From Burkholderiaceae bacterium (GTDB lineage Bacteria; Pseudomonadota; Gammaproteobacteria; Burkholderiales; Burkholderiaceae_F), in contig JALHMQ010000010.1 in the NCBI GenBank assembly GCA_022843955.1, forward strand, positions 1 through 55,827: a DNA stretch of 55,827 nucleotides, in the 5' to 3' direction. Below the pieces are notes generated by a model. It saw only the letters and a program-made list of their open reading frames with translations. It had not been told where the DNA came from and searched no databases. Below, in pieces: positions 41,953-50,512 of this stretch (positions are counted from its first letter, which is position 1; the number at the start of each line of letters is the position of its first letter). Position numbers and translations under genes: made by a program.

Positions 41953-43611
41953 TCAGGGGTTCTTCACGTAGGCGTTGCGGCGCAGGTAGAACCACCAGTT
42001 CAGGATCAAGCACAGCGCGTAGAAGACGGCGAAGCCGTACATCGCGTTCTGCGGCGTGCCGGCCTTGATCTGCGCGCCGATGACCACCGGTGCAACGAAC
42101 GAACCATACGCACCGACTGCGGCCGTCCAGCCCAGCACCGGGCCTGCCTGGACCCTGTCGAAAATGATGCCGATGGTGCGGAACGTCGAACCGTTGCCGA
42201 TGCCACTGGCCAGGAACAGCAGCATGAACAGACCCAGGAACATCGGGAAATACTGTTCCGGAGTGGCCGAGCCGTAGGCCTGCATCATCACGTAGCCCAC
42301 TGCTGCGGATGCACCCACCATCACCACCGAGATCACCTGCGTGACGATGGAACCACCCACCTTGTCGGATATCCAGCCGCCCACGGGGCGGATCGCAGCA
42401 CCGATGAAGGGGCCGATCCAGGCGTAAGTCAGCGCCGAGGGTGCGTTCGGGTTTTTCAGCGTGTGCTGCATCACGCCGTTGGCATCAGGAATGTGCTGGA
42501 AGCCGAAGATCACTGTGATCGACAGCGGCAGCGCCATCGAGAAGCCGATGAAGGACCCGAAGGTGACGATGTACAGAATCGTCATCGACCAGGTGTGTTT
42601 GTTGCGGAAGATCTCGAACTGCTTGGTCAGGTTGCCTTTCATCTCGCCGAAGGCAGCCATCTTCATCACGCCCAGGCAGGCCACGATGATCAGCGGCAGC
42701 GCCACCCACATGTTCAGCAGTCCCAGCCCGGTGGGCGCCGGCAGGTACAGGTACAGGCCCAGGCCACCGACCGCCAAGGCCAGGCCGTACAGGTAGATGA
42801 TCTTGCCGAAGGCGGCCAGCGTGCCGCCGTGGTTGGGCGTGACGGTGAGCAGGTTGTTCATGCCAAACCACGCCGCGATGACCAATGGCACCAGGATCGC
42901 CGCCCAGATGAAGCCGGCGTTCTGGATCCAGGTCGGCGTGCCGGCCAGGATCTTGCCGAAGATCCAGCCCGAATCCTTGGCCAGCAACATCGAGCCGCCG
43001 CCGAAGGCGCCGAACAGGCTCACCGTCATCGCCAGCGGAATCAGGATCTGCATGGTGGTGACGCCGAAGTTACCCAGCCCGGCGTTCAGACCCAGGGCCA
43101 GGCCCTGCTGCTTCTTCGGAAAGAAGGTGTTGATGTTGCTCATCGAGGCGGAGAAGTTGCCGCCACCGATGCCCGAGAGGAAAGCACAGGCCTGGAACAC
43201 CCACAGCGGGGTGCTCTTGTCCTGCAGCGCGATGCCGGTCCAGATGGCCGGGATGATGAGCATCGCGCTGGTCAGGAAAACCGTATTGCGACCACCCGAG
43301 AGGCGGATGAAGAACGACGCCGGGATCCGCAACGTGGCGCCCATCAGGCCGGCGATGGCGGTCAGCGTGAAAAGTTCTGCGGGCTTGAAGGGGAAGCCCA
43401 GGTTGAGCATCTGCACGGTGATGATTCCCCACATCAACCACACCGCAAAGCCGCACAGCAGGTTGGGAATGGAGATCCAGAGGTTGCGCGTGGCGATGGC
43501 CTTACCGCCGCCGTCCCAGAACGTGGCGTCCTCGGGGCGCCAGTCTGCGATGTCGGCACGGCTGCGCACCACGGGCGCGGAAGTCTGGGTTGAGGGGGGC
43601 GAAAGGTCCAT
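41953..43611 (-). CDS. narK2: Nitrate/nitrite transporter, NarK2/NarU type
   Basis: A 552-residue MFS transporter. The nitrate-family signature is visible in helix 5 (F-F-P-K-K-Q-Q-G-L-A-L-G-L-N-A-G-L-G-N-F-G-V) and again in the second half (A-W-I-G-P-F-I-G-A-A-I-R-P-V-G-G). An N-terminal cytoplasmic extension of about 40 residues precedes helix 1. It resembles E. coli NarK/NarU, which exchange nitrate for nitrite. It sits between narK1 and narG, 73 bases before narG. Of the tandem pair, this one is the likelier nitrate/nitrite antiporter; that split of roles is known from Paracoccus, where the two are fused. Confidence 0.92.
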   Translation of the reverse strand: MDLSPPSTQTSAPVVRSRADIADWRPEDATFWDGGGKAIATRNLWISIPNLLCGFAVWLMWGIITVQMLNLGFPFKPAELFTLTAIAGLMGATLRIPASFFIRLSGGRNTVFLTSAMLIIPAIWTGIALQDKSTPLWVFQACAFLSGIGGGNFSASMSNINTFFPKKQQGLALGLNAGLGNFGVTTMQILIPLAMTVSLFGAFGGGSMLLAKDSGWIFGKILAGTPTWIQNAGFIWAAILVPLVIAAWFGMNNLLTVTPNHGGTLAAFGKIIYLYGLALAVGGLGLYLYLPAPTGLGLLNMWVALPLIIVACLGVMKMAAFGEMKGNLTKQFEIFRNKHTWSMTILYIVTFGSFIGFSMALPLSITVIFGFQHIPDANGVMQHTLKNPNAPSALTYAWIGPFIGAAIRPVGGWISDKVGGSIVTQVISVVMVGASAAVGYVMMQAYGSATPEQYFPMFLGLFMLLFLASGIGNGSTFRTIGIIFDRVQAGPVLGWTAAVGAYGSFVAPVVIGAQIKAGTPQNAMYGFAVFYALCLILNWWFYLRRNAYVKNP

Positions 43612-43683
43612 GCGAGTCCTCGGTGGGTTGGCCCGGGCCAGTGGCTCGAGCGGCATGCCTGAAGGGGGTGGCCGTGCTGTCGA

Positions 43684-45327
43684 TCAGGTGGCGCCTTTGG
43701 CGCGCGGACTGAGCCGGTCCACGACCTGGCGCAGCTCTTCGACGTCGCGAAAGCGTGCCGTGAGCTGCAGGCCGTCGCCCTTGTCGAGCAGTTCCACCTT
43801 GCCGCTGCCTTGCAGCAGGAGCGACACGTCGGCCTCGGTTTGTTTCCGCTGCTGGGCTTCGCGGGCAATCGCCTTGTCCACCGACGAGATCACATACTCG
43901 TCGCTGAAGCCGCCTTCGGGCTCGACGAGCCAGAGCCAGCACACCAACCAGCTGATGAAGGCGCCGGCGGCGATGATGAAGAAGAACTGCTGCGGCGTGA
44001 CCAAGGTGAAGACGAACAGGTAGAACACCGCGCCGACGTTGCCGTAGGCGCCGGCCATGCCCGAGATCTGGCCCGTCACGCGGCGCTTGATCGAGGGGAT
44101 GATGCCGAAGGTCGCCCCCTCGGCGCCCTGCACGAAGAACGAGCAGGCGATGGTGATGGCTACGGCCACCACCAGCGGCCAGCCCGAGTCGAGCAGGCCC
44201 ATGCCCACGAAGCCCATGCCGATGCCGAACATGTAGGCCATCATCACGAAGCGGCGGTTGCCGAAGCGGTCGGACACCAGGCCGCCCATCGGCCGCGCGA
44301 ACAGGTTGACGAAGGCGAAGCTGGCCGCGATGGCGCCGGCGGCGGCCGCGCCCAGGCCCCAGGTCTGCTCGAAGAACATCGGCAGCATCGACACCACCGC
44401 CAGCTCGGCGCCGAAGTTGGCGAAGTAGGTGATGTTCAGTGCCGCCACCGACTTGAACGGGTAGCGGTCGTCCGCGGGCACGCCCTTCCTCAGGATCGGC
44501 ACGTTGACGCGGATCGCCTGCACGATCTGGTACAGCACGATCGCCACGATGGCTGCGTAGAAGACCGCCGCCGTGGTGGCGTCGATGTAGCCCATCTGCC
44601 GCACGCGATACACCAGGATCGACAGCATGCCCACCAGCGGCACGATGAAGATGCACAGCATCACCAGGTCGCCCCAGCTCGACACTTCCAGCGCCGAGAC
44701 CTTGCGCGGCTTCTTCTGCGTGTCGGCGGTGGGCCCGTCGGTGATGGCGAACCAGTAGTAGACGCCGTAGACGGCCATCACGATGCCCGAAGTGGCGATG
44801 GCCCAGCGCCAGCCGTCGGCACCGCCGTACATCGTCAGCGCGATGGTCGGCAGCGTCATCGCCGCGCCGGCCGAGCCGAAGTTGCCCCAGCCGGCGTAGA
44901 AGCCTTCGGCAAAGCCGATGTGGCGCGGCTTGAACCACAGCGAGGTCATGTGGATGCCGACGACGAAGCTGGCGCCGACCGAGCTCAGTACCAGGCGCGA
45001 GGCGAACAGCTGCATCTTGGTTTCACCGAAGGCGAAAGCCAGTGTCGGCAGCGCCATCATCACCATCAGGATGGAGAAGACGCGGCGCGGACCCCACTTG
45101 TCGAGCGCCATGCCGACGAGGATGCGCGCGGGTATGGTCAACGCCACGTTGGCGATGGCGAACAGGCGGATGTCGTCGCGCGTCAGCCAGCCTTCGCTGC
45201 GCAGCATCGACGACGCCAGCGGCGCCATGTTGAACCAGACGTAGAAGCAGATGAAGAAGGCGATCCAGGTCAGGTGGAGCGCCTTGATCTCGGGGTTCTT
45301 GAAACGGAAAAGGTCACTGACTTGCAT
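43684..45327 (-). CDS. narK1: Nitrate transporter, NarK1 type
   Basis: A 547-residue MFS protein with about 12 membrane helices. The signature in helix 5 is S-L-W-F-K-P-R-H-I-G-F-A-E-G-F-Y-A-G-W-G-N-F-G, typical of the NarK1 branch (proposed proton-nitrate symport). The second signature contains G-N-V-G-A-V. The last 80 or so residues form a cytoplasmic helical tail with D-E-Y-V-I-S-S-V and a V-E-L-L-D-K-G-D-G-L-Q-L motif, longer than in E. coli NarK. It starts 35 bases after the usp stop and is followed by narK2. Confidence 0.92.
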   Translation of the reverse strand: MQVSDLFRFKNPEIKALHLTWIAFFICFYVWFNMAPLASSMLRSEGWLTRDDIRLFAIANVALTIPARILVGMALDKWGPRRVFSILMVMMALPTLAFAFGETKMQLFASRLVLSSVGASFVVGIHMTSLWFKPRHIGFAEGFYAGWGNFGSAGAAMTLPTIALTMYGGADGWRWAIATSGIVMAVYGVYYWFAITDGPTADTQKKPRKVSALEVSSWGDLVMLCIFIVPLVGMLSILVYRVRQMGYIDATTAAVFYAAIVAIVLYQIVQAIRVNVPILRKGVPADDRYPFKSVAALNITYFANFGAELAVVSMLPMFFEQTWGLGAAAAGAIAASFAFVNLFARPMGGLVSDRFGNRRFVMMAYMFGIGMGFVGMGLLDSGWPLVVAVAITIACSFFVQGAEGATFGIIPSIKRRVTGQISGMAGAYGNVGAVFYLFVFTLVTPQQFFFIIAAGAFISWLVCWLWLVEPEGGFSDEYVISSVDKAIAREAQQRKQTEADVSLLLQGSGKVELLDKGDGLQLTARFRDVEELRQVVDRLSPRAKGAT

Positions 45328-45362
45328 GGGGGCCTCTGGGCGTGCGGCGAGAGCGGTGCGCT

Positions 45363-45842
45363 TCAGCTGCGGCCGTCACGTCCGACGTGTGTCGGCACGA
45401 TGAGCAGCGGGCATTCGACGCGCCGCGCCAGGAAGGCGCTGACCGAGCCGAAGGTCATGTGGTCGAACTCCTCGACCAGCGCATCGAGCCGGCGCGTGAT
45501 GAAGTTGCCGTCGGGCTTGTACGAGTGGCGCGCCATCACCAGCAGGTCGGGCCGGCGCTCCTCGGTGGCGCGCAGGATCATCTTGCGCGCATCGCCTTCG
45601 GCGAACAGCACCTTGGCGCTGAATCCGGCGGCCACCAGTTCGGCCGCGGCCCGTTCGGCGCCGGCCTTCTGCTCCTGGTACTGCTGCTGGAACATCTCGT
45701 CCTCGCCGGCACTGTTGCTGCCGGGCTCCTCGATCACCGAGATCAACGTGACCATCGGCCGCTCGTTGGCGAACAGCCGCTTGACGGCGTCCAGCGCGAT
45801 GCGTGAATTGCGCGAATGGTCGTAGGCGAGCATGACGTCCAT
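45363..45842 (-). CDS. Universal stress protein at head of nar operon
   Basis: A 159-residue UspA-fold protein. It begins M-D-V-M-L-A-Y-D-H-S-R-N-S, and the C-terminal G-S-V-S-A-F-L-A-R-R-V-E-C-P-L-L-I-V-P strand matches the family; the ATP-binding G-x2-G-x9-G pattern is only partly recognisable. Such proteins are commonly induced under low oxygen by FNR/ANR. The start at 45842 has GGAG eight bases upstream, overlapping the stop of a possible short leader frame. It lies 35 bases before narK1, so it is the first clear gene of the nar operon, an uncommon position that may tie stress protection to nitrate respiration. Confidence 0.88.
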   Translation of the reverse strand: MDVMLAYDHSRNSRIALDAVKRLFANERPMVTLISVIEEPGSNSAGEDEMFQQQYQEQKAGAERAAAELVAAGFSAKVLFAEGDARKMILRATEERRPDLLVMARHSYKPDGNFITRRLDALVEEFDHMTFGSVSAFLARRVECPLLIVPTHVGRDGRS

Positions 45843-45846
45843 GGCG

Positions 45847-45975
45847 CTACTCCGTGGCGGTGAATGCAATGGCCGCCGCGGCGTTGCCGGCGGCCCGCTC
45901 GTGCAGGCACCCGCGGCTGCTGCGCCGGCAAGGGGCGCACGAGGAGCGTGTGGCGCAGGGGCGTGTGGGGTTCAT
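45847..45975 (-). CDS. Possible 42-residue Cys-containing leader peptide
   Basis: An open frame with ATG at 45975, AAGG six bases upstream, and TAG four bases before the usp ATG; its last codons contain the usp ribosome binding site. The predicted peptide has four cysteines (C7, C13, C16, C23) including a C-A-P-C, then an Ala-rich end. I know no homologue. It may be translated and coupled to usp, or may be chance. The arrangement, not the sequence, is the evidence. Confidence 0.25.
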   Translation of the reverse strand: MNPTRPCATRSSCAPCRRSSRGCLHERAAGNAAAAIAFTATE

Positions 45976-46084
45976 AAGGTGCCTTTGGCTTTGGGATGGT
46001 GGGTCTGGCGGCCGGGCCGGCATGCCCATCAGCCGGTGGTGGGGGTCGAACACGGCAGAAGAACGATGCCGCCACGCAGGCGCA

Positions 46085-46100
46085 TAGTTCCGAAGAACTA
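46085..46100. promoter_or_regulatory. NarL-like 7-2-7 palindrome or hairpin upstream of usp
   Basis: TAGTTCCGAAGAACTA is a six-base perfect inverted repeat. Read as two heptamers spaced by two bases, it scores 11 of 14 against the NarL pattern TACYNMT-N2-inverted; the conserved C at position 3 is G in both halves. It lies at the predicted start site given by the FNR-like box at 46125. It may be a weak NarL/NarP site or only a transcript hairpin. Confidence 0.3.
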
Positions 46101-46124
46101 CGCCGGCCGACTTCTCGAGCCGGG

Positions 46125-46138
46125 TTAATCCCGGTCAA
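46125..46138. promoter_or_regulatory. FNR/ANR-like box for the usp-nar operon
   Basis: TTAATCCCGGTCAA has the TTGAT-N4-ATCAA layout with one mismatch in each half-site (8/10). It lies in the 381-base gap between the third narK gene and usp. A class II promoter here would start near 46090 and give a leader of about 250 bases before usp. No other box of this quality lies nearer the nar genes, so it is the best candidate to drive the whole operon. Confidence 0.5.
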
Positions 46139-46223
46139 TGGCCGTACGGGCGGCGTGGTGCGCTGGCTTGCGGGGATCGAATGGTTCATGCAGATCCGTG
46201 GCGGGTGAGTGCGACCGCGACGC

Positions 46224-47537
46224 TCAGGCCTCGAGCTTGAAGGGAGCGGCGTTCTTCCCCAGCAAGTCGGCCTTGCGCACTTCGGTCCAGTACATCCAGA
46301 TCAGCGACACCCAGACGACGCCGTACATGAGCATGAAGGCGCTGGAGCGCACGCCGGTGAGATCCATCAGCGCACCGAACATGATCGGCAGGACGAAGCC
46401 GCCCATGCCGCCGGCCAGGCCGACGATGCCGCTGATGACACCGATGTTCTTCGGGTAGTCATCGGCGATGTACTTGAACACGCTCGCCTTGCCGAAGGCC
46501 CACGCCACGCCGATCGCGAACATCAGCGCGGTGAAGCTCCAGACGTTGTGCGCCAGGGAAAAGGTGATCGGGCCGTCGACGCCTTGCACCGTGTAGCTGG
46601 TGGCCGGGTACGACAGCAGGAAGAGGCAGACCCAACTGACCCACAGAACCCACCAGGTGACCTTGTGCGCGCCCCACTTGTCGCTCATCCAGCCGCCCAT
46701 GGCGCGCAGTACGCCGCCCGGCAGCGAAAAGCACGCTGCCAGCAGTGCAGCCACGCGGATGTCGAGCGAGAACTCGTTGACGTAGTACTGCACCATCCAC
46801 AGGCTCAACGCGACGTAGCCGCCGAAGACTATCGAGTAGTACTGGCAGTACTTCCACACCGCCGGATCCTTGAGCGCCTGCAACTGCTGGCGCCAGGTGA
46901 TGTGCGACTCGACGCAGTGCTTCGGATCGTGGTGGCTGAACATCCAGAACAGCAGTGCCATCGCCAGCATGGCGCCGGCGTACACCTGCGGCACCAGGGT
47001 CCAGCCGAATGCCACCAGCAGCACCGGTGCGACGAACTTGTTGACGGCTGCGCCGGAGTTGCCGGCGCCGAACACGCCCATCGCGAAGCCCTGGTTCTTC
47101 TTCTCGAACCAGCGCGCCACGTAGGGCGTGCCCACGGAGAATGACCCGCCCGCCAGGCCGACGAACAGGCCGAGCACGAGGAAGTGCCAGTACGCGGTGG
47201 CGTAGCTGATCAGCCAGATCGGCACCACGGTCGAGAGCATCAGCAGGAAGAACACGATGCGACCGCCGAACTTGTCGGTCCACATGCCCAGCGGCACCCG
47301 CACCAGCGACCCGGTCAGCACCGGGATTGCGGTGAGCAGGCCGAACTGCGTGTTGTTGAGGCCGAGCGTCTGCTTGATCGGGATGCCGATCACGCCGAAC
47401 ATCATCCACACCGCAAAGCACACCGTGAACGCCAGCGTGCTGACGATCGCCACCTGCCATTGCCTGGCGCGGCGACCCGCATCGGCCGCGCCTGTGGCCG
47501 CCGTGACTGCCTTGTGTTGCGGGACGACCCGTGCCAT
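46224..47537 (-). CDS. Third NarK-type nitrate/nitrite MFS transporter
   Basis: A 437-residue, 12-helix MFS protein. The nitrate signature is A-R-W-F-E-K-K-N-Q-G-F-A-M-G-V-F-G-A-G-N-S-G-A-A-V-N in helix 5, and G-V-I-S-G-I-V-G-L-A-G-G-M-G-G-F in the second half. The N-terminus has the Q-T-L-G-L-N-N-T-Q-F-G-L-L loop of the NarK/NasA branch. It differs clearly from the tandem narK1-narK2 proteins and is shorter. It is divergent from narX, with FNR-like and NarL-like sites between. GGAGG lies eight bases before the ATG at 47537. Its direction (nitrate uptake, nitrite export or exchange) cannot be told from sequence. Confidence 0.9.
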   Translation of the reverse strand: MARVVPQHKAVTAATGAADAGRRARQWQVAIVSTLAFTVCFAVWMMFGVIGIPIKQTLGLNNTQFGLLTAIPVLTGSLVRVPLGMWTDKFGGRIVFFLLMLSTVVPIWLISYATAYWHFLVLGLFVGLAGGSFSVGTPYVARWFEKKNQGFAMGVFGAGNSGAAVNKFVAPVLLVAFGWTLVPQVYAGAMLAMALLFWMFSHHDPKHCVESHITWRQQLQALKDPAVWKYCQYYSIVFGGYVALSLWMVQYYVNEFSLDIRVAALLAACFSLPGGVLRAMGGWMSDKWGAHKVTWWVLWVSWVCLFLLSYPATSYTVQGVDGPITFSLAHNVWSFTALMFAIGVAWAFGKASVFKYIADDYPKNIGVISGIVGLAGGMGGFVLPIMFGALMDLTGVRSSAFMLMYGVVWVSLIWMYWTEVRKADLLGKNAAPFKLEA

Positions 47538-47637
47538 CTGCGTGCCTCCACCGATCCGAGCCGCGATCCGCGGCGGCCTGCAACGGCCCGCCCGATCCGG
47601 CGCTGGAGGCACTCTCGGGGCGGGGACATGTGCGCGA

Positions 47638-47651
47638 GTGACGCAGATCAA
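47638..47651. promoter_or_regulatory. FNR/ANR-like box in the narK-narX divergent region
   Basis: GTGACGCAGATCAA has a perfect ATCAA half-site, a 3/5 left half-site and correct spacing. Its centre is 107 bases before the narK start on the minus strand, giving a leader of about 66 bases if class II. It lies 226 bases from the narX start, so it more likely serves narK. Confidence 0.5.
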
Positions 47652-47688
47652 TTCACGCCGGCAGGTGCCCCTGCATGGAGTTCGCAAC

Positions 47689-47704
47689 TACTACTGCGTG
47701 GGTA
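47689..47704. promoter_or_regulatory. NarL/NarP-like 7-2-7 site
   Basis: TACTACTGCGTGGGTA consists of TACTACT, a two-base spacer, and GTGGGTA, which reads TACCCAC on the other strand. This fits the inverted heptamer pattern TACYNMT at 13 of 14 positions. It sits 45 bases from the FNR-like box and 150-190 bases from both divergent start codons, beside the gene for the regulator itself. NarL control of narK and autoregulation of narXL are both plausible. Confidence 0.5.
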
Positions 47705-47876
47705 GACGCGTGCGACGCCAACCTGCCTCACGCGGGTTAGGTCGCAGCGGGCGCGTCGCCTACGTGTTCTTCGCGCGGCGGCGCCGGGCGCTCGCGCGTA
47801 TCGTCCGCGGCGTGGCCGGCAACCGGCGCCTGATCTGCGTCAGGCGCGTGCACGGCGTCTGACCTAGCCTGAGAAC

Positions 47877-49820
47877 ATGAACCTGCGACGTCTGTGGTCG
47901 AGCTCGACGCTGCTGCGCGTGGCCAGCGTGCTGGGGGTGGTCACGCTGCTTGCCATCGCCGTGGTGCTGACGGCGGCGGTCATCACCGAGCAGTCCACCG
48001 GCAAGGGCGCGGCGATCAACATCGCCGGCTCGCTGCGCATGCAGTCGTACCTGTTGGCCACGCGTGTCGCCGAAGGCGCCGATGCGCGCGCCGACAGCGG
48101 CCTGCAGCGCAAGGCCATCGCTGTTGAGATCGCTGCCTGGGAGTCGCGCCTGGCGGATCCACGCCTGACCGGCGCGATTCCCGCGAAGGCCAACAGCACG
48201 CTGCGTCTTGCCTACAACAGCATTGCGGCGCAATGGCAGCACCTGCGTCGCCTGGCGACGGAGTCCACTGACAGCGTGTTCGCGCGCGACGCCTTCCTGC
48301 AGGGCGTGCATCCGTTCGTCGCCGACGTCGATCGCCTGGTGGTGCTGATCGAGGGCGACCTGGAGTCGCGCATCCACGGCCTGCAAGTCGCGTTGGGCGC
48401 GGCGCTGTTCGTAATTCTGGTGCTGGTGCTCACCGCGATCTTCGTGCTCGACCTGCAGGTGTTCCAGCCGATCAAGGATCTGGCGCGCGTTGCGCAGTCG
48501 GTGCGCCAGGGCGACTTCTCGGTGCGCACCGACGAAGTGGGAGAAGACGAGCTCGGCCAGCTCGGGCGCGACTTCAATCACATGGTCGAAGAACTCGGCC
48601 GACTGTACGGCTCGTTGGAAGGACAGATCGCCGCGAAGACCACCGACCTCGCGCAGAAGAATCAGTCGCTGTCACTGCTGTACGAAACGGCGCGCGAGCT
48701 GTCGGTGCCAACTCTGGCCGCAGAAACGTTGCAGCGGGTGGCGATGCACGTGCGCAAGGTGCTCGACGTGGAAGGTGTCGTGATCTGCGCGCGCCATGCA
48801 CCGGCCAAGGAGGGGATCCCGCTCGCCTATGCCGAGGCGGCGCCGGGCATGGTGTGCGAGCAGGTGCGTTGCCAGGGCTGTCTCGACGAAGGCCATATCG
48901 TCTGGCACGAGCTGGCCGGCACCGGCGGTCGCAGGGTGCTGTCGGTGCCGCTGCTCGAAGGCGAGCGCCAGTATGGCGTGATGCCGTTGCAACTGGCACC
49001 GGGACAGGTGCTGCCGGCGTGGCAGATCGAGCTGGCGCAGACGCTGGGCCGGCACATCGGTGCGGCGCTGGCTGCCGCCGAGGCGCGCGACGAGCACCGT
49101 CGGCTGGCGCTGTTCGAGGAGCGTTCGGCCATCGCACGCGAACTGCATGACTCGCTCGCCCAGTCGCTGTCCTACACAAAGATTCAGCTGGCTCGCCTCA
49201 GTGCGCTGCTGCCCGCAGGGGCGCAGGAGGCCGAAGCCGTCAGCGTAGCCGGCGCGCGCGAAGTGGTGCAGGAATTGCGTGACGGTGTATCCAGCGCCTA
49301 CCGCCAGCTGCGCGAACTGCTCACCACGTTCCGCCTGCAGCTGTCGGGCAAGGGGCTGACGCAGGCGATTGCCGAGGCGGTGACAGATTTTCGCCAGCGC
49401 ACCGAGATCGATGTGGCGCTCGATGATCAGCTCATCGGCATCGAGCTGACCGCCAATCAGCAGATCCACGTGCTGCAGATCGTGCGCGAGGCACTCGCCA
49501 ACATCGAGCATCATTCACAGGCGCGGCATGCCTCGGTGCGTCTGGCACGTGGTGACGGCGCCGGTGGCGCGCGGCATATCGAGGTAGCGATCGAGGACGA
49601 CGGCGTCGGCATCCCGAGCCTGGAGTCGCCGCGCCAGCACTTCGGTCTGCTGATCATGCGTGATCGCGCGCAGATGGTCGGCGGCACCCTGGAAATCGGC
49701 CGCCGGCCGACCGGCGGCACCTTCGTGCGGCTGCGGGTGCGGATGGATGCACCGTTCAGCGCCGCACTGGTCACCGCGTCCGATGCACGACCTGAACCGG
49801 CCTCGACGGCGCTGCCGTGA
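47877..49820 (+). CDS. narX: Nitrate/nitrite sensor histidine kinase NarX
   Basis: A 647-residue inner-membrane sensor. Helix 1 is about 13-36 and helix 2 about 171-193, with a periplasmic four-helix sensor between. The P-box that binds nitrate is recognisable at about 42-62 (A-I-N-I-A-G-S-L-R-M-Q-S-Y). A HAMP domain (about 195-245) and a linker with a Cys cluster (C327, C332, C335) follow, then the HPK7-type H-box with phosphoacceptor His424 in R-E-L-H-D-S-L-A-Q-S. The ATPase has N-box N-I-E-H-H-S and the D-D-G-V-G-I-P motif. It phosphorylates NarL. The stop overlaps possible narL starts, so the pair is coupled. Confidence 0.95.
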   Translation: MNLRRLWSSSTLLRVASVLGVVTLLAIAVVLTAAVITEQSTGKGAAINIAGSLRMQSYLLATRVAEGADARADSGLQRKAIAVEIAAWESRLADPRLTGAIPAKANSTLRLAYNSIAAQWQHLRRLATESTDSVFARDAFLQGVHPFVADVDRLVVLIEGDLESRIHGLQVALGAALFVILVLVLTAIFVLDLQVFQPIKDLARVAQSVRQGDFSVRTDEVGEDELGQLGRDFNHMVEELGRLYGSLEGQIAAKTTDLAQKNQSLSLLYETARELSVPTLAAETLQRVAMHVRKVLDVEGVVICARHAPAKEGIPLAYAEAAPGMVCEQVRCQGCLDEGHIVWHELAGTGGRRVLSVPLLEGERQYGVMPLQLAPGQVLPAWQIELAQTLGRHIGAALAAAEARDEHRRLALFEERSAIARELHDSLAQSLSYTKIQLARLSALLPAGAQEAEAVSVAGAREVVQELRDGVSSAYRQLRELLTTFRLQLSGKGLTQAIAEAVTDFRQRTEIDVALDDQLIGIELTANQQIHVLQIVREALANIEHHSQARHASVRLARGDGAGGARHIEVAIEDDGVGIPSLESPRQHFGLLIMRDRAQMVGGTLEIGRRPTGGTFVRLRVRMDAPFSAALVTASDARPEPASTALP

Positions 49821-49855
49821 TGCCGCTCCGATCAACCCAGAAGGGAGTTCGATCC

Positions 49856-50512
49856 GTGGCCAACACCGTCCTGATCGTCGATGACCATCCGCTGTTCCGG
49901 CGCGGCGTGGCGCAGCTGCTGGCGATGGATCCGGAGATCCAGGTGATCGGCGAGGCGGCCGACAAGGCCGGCGCCCTCGAGATGACGCGTCGCCACGAGC
50001 CGGATCTGATCCTGCTCGACCTCAATCTGAAGAGCGAGTCGGGCCTCGACATCCTGGCCGAACTCAAGGAGGAGGACCCGTCGCGGCGCATCGTCATGCT
50101 CACCGTGTCCGACGCACCCGACGACCTGATGCACGCGATCCGTACCGGCGCCGATGGCTACCTGTTGAAGGACATGGAGCCGGAAGACCTGTTGAGCCGG
50201 TTGCGCGAAGCGCTCACCGGCAAGACCGTGATCAGCGACGCGCTGGCCGGTCGGCTGGCGGCGGCGCTGCGCGCCGAGGCGCAGGACGCCACGCGCAAGT
50301 CGGACCGTGACCTGGCGGTATTGACCGATCGCGAGCAGGCGGTGCTGCGCTGCGTGGCCGATGGCCAGTCGAACAAGCTGATCGCACGCACGCTGTCGAT
50401 CACCGAAGGCACGGTCAAGGTGCACGTCAAGCACATGCTGAAGAAGCTCAACTTCCGCTCGCGCGTCGAAGCAGCGGTGTGGGCCACTGAACTGGGCATG
50501 CGGCAGCAGTAA
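49856..50512 (+). CDS. narL: Nitrate/nitrite response regulator NarL
   Basis: A 218-residue response regulator. The receiver has Asp9-Asp10, the phosphorylated Asp55 in L-I-L-L-D-L-N-L, and the K in L-L-K-D-M. A LuxR-type HTH follows with L-T-D-R-E-Q-A-V-L-R-C-V and I-T-E-G-T-V-K-V-H-V-K-H-M-L-K-K-L. I chose GTG at 49856, with AAGGGAG upstream, because it gives the normal NarL N-terminus; an ATG at 49820 overlapping the narX stop would add 12 residues. Phosphorylated NarL should bind heptamers such as the site at 47689. Confidence 0.94.
   Translation: MANTVLIVDDHPLFRRGVAQLLAMDPEIQVIGEAADKAGALEMTRRHEPDLILLDLNLKSESGLDILAELKEEDPSRRIVMLTVSDAPDDLMHAIRTGADGYLLKDMEPEDLLSRLREALTGKTVISDALAGRLAAALRAEAQDATRKSDRDLAVLTDREQAVLRCVADGQSNKLIARTLSITEGTVKVHVKHMLKKLNFRSRVEAAVWATELGMRQQ

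Larger units (their letters stand above)
45843..46223. other. 381-base leader/promoter region of the usp-nar operon
   Basis: This gap holds the FNR/ANR-like box (46125-46138), the TAGTTC inverted repeat (46085-46100) and a possible 42-codon leader frame (45847-45975). I see no further gene, tRNA or intrinsic terminator for the upstream narK gene. Confidence 0.55.
47538..47876. other. 339-base divergent regulatory region, narK / narXL
   Basis: No gene is visible. The region contains the FNR/ANR-like box at 47638-47651 and the NarL-like 7-2-7 site at 47689-47704. The narX-proximal half (47705-47876) is GC-rich without a clear sigma-70 promoter. Confidence 0.6.
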
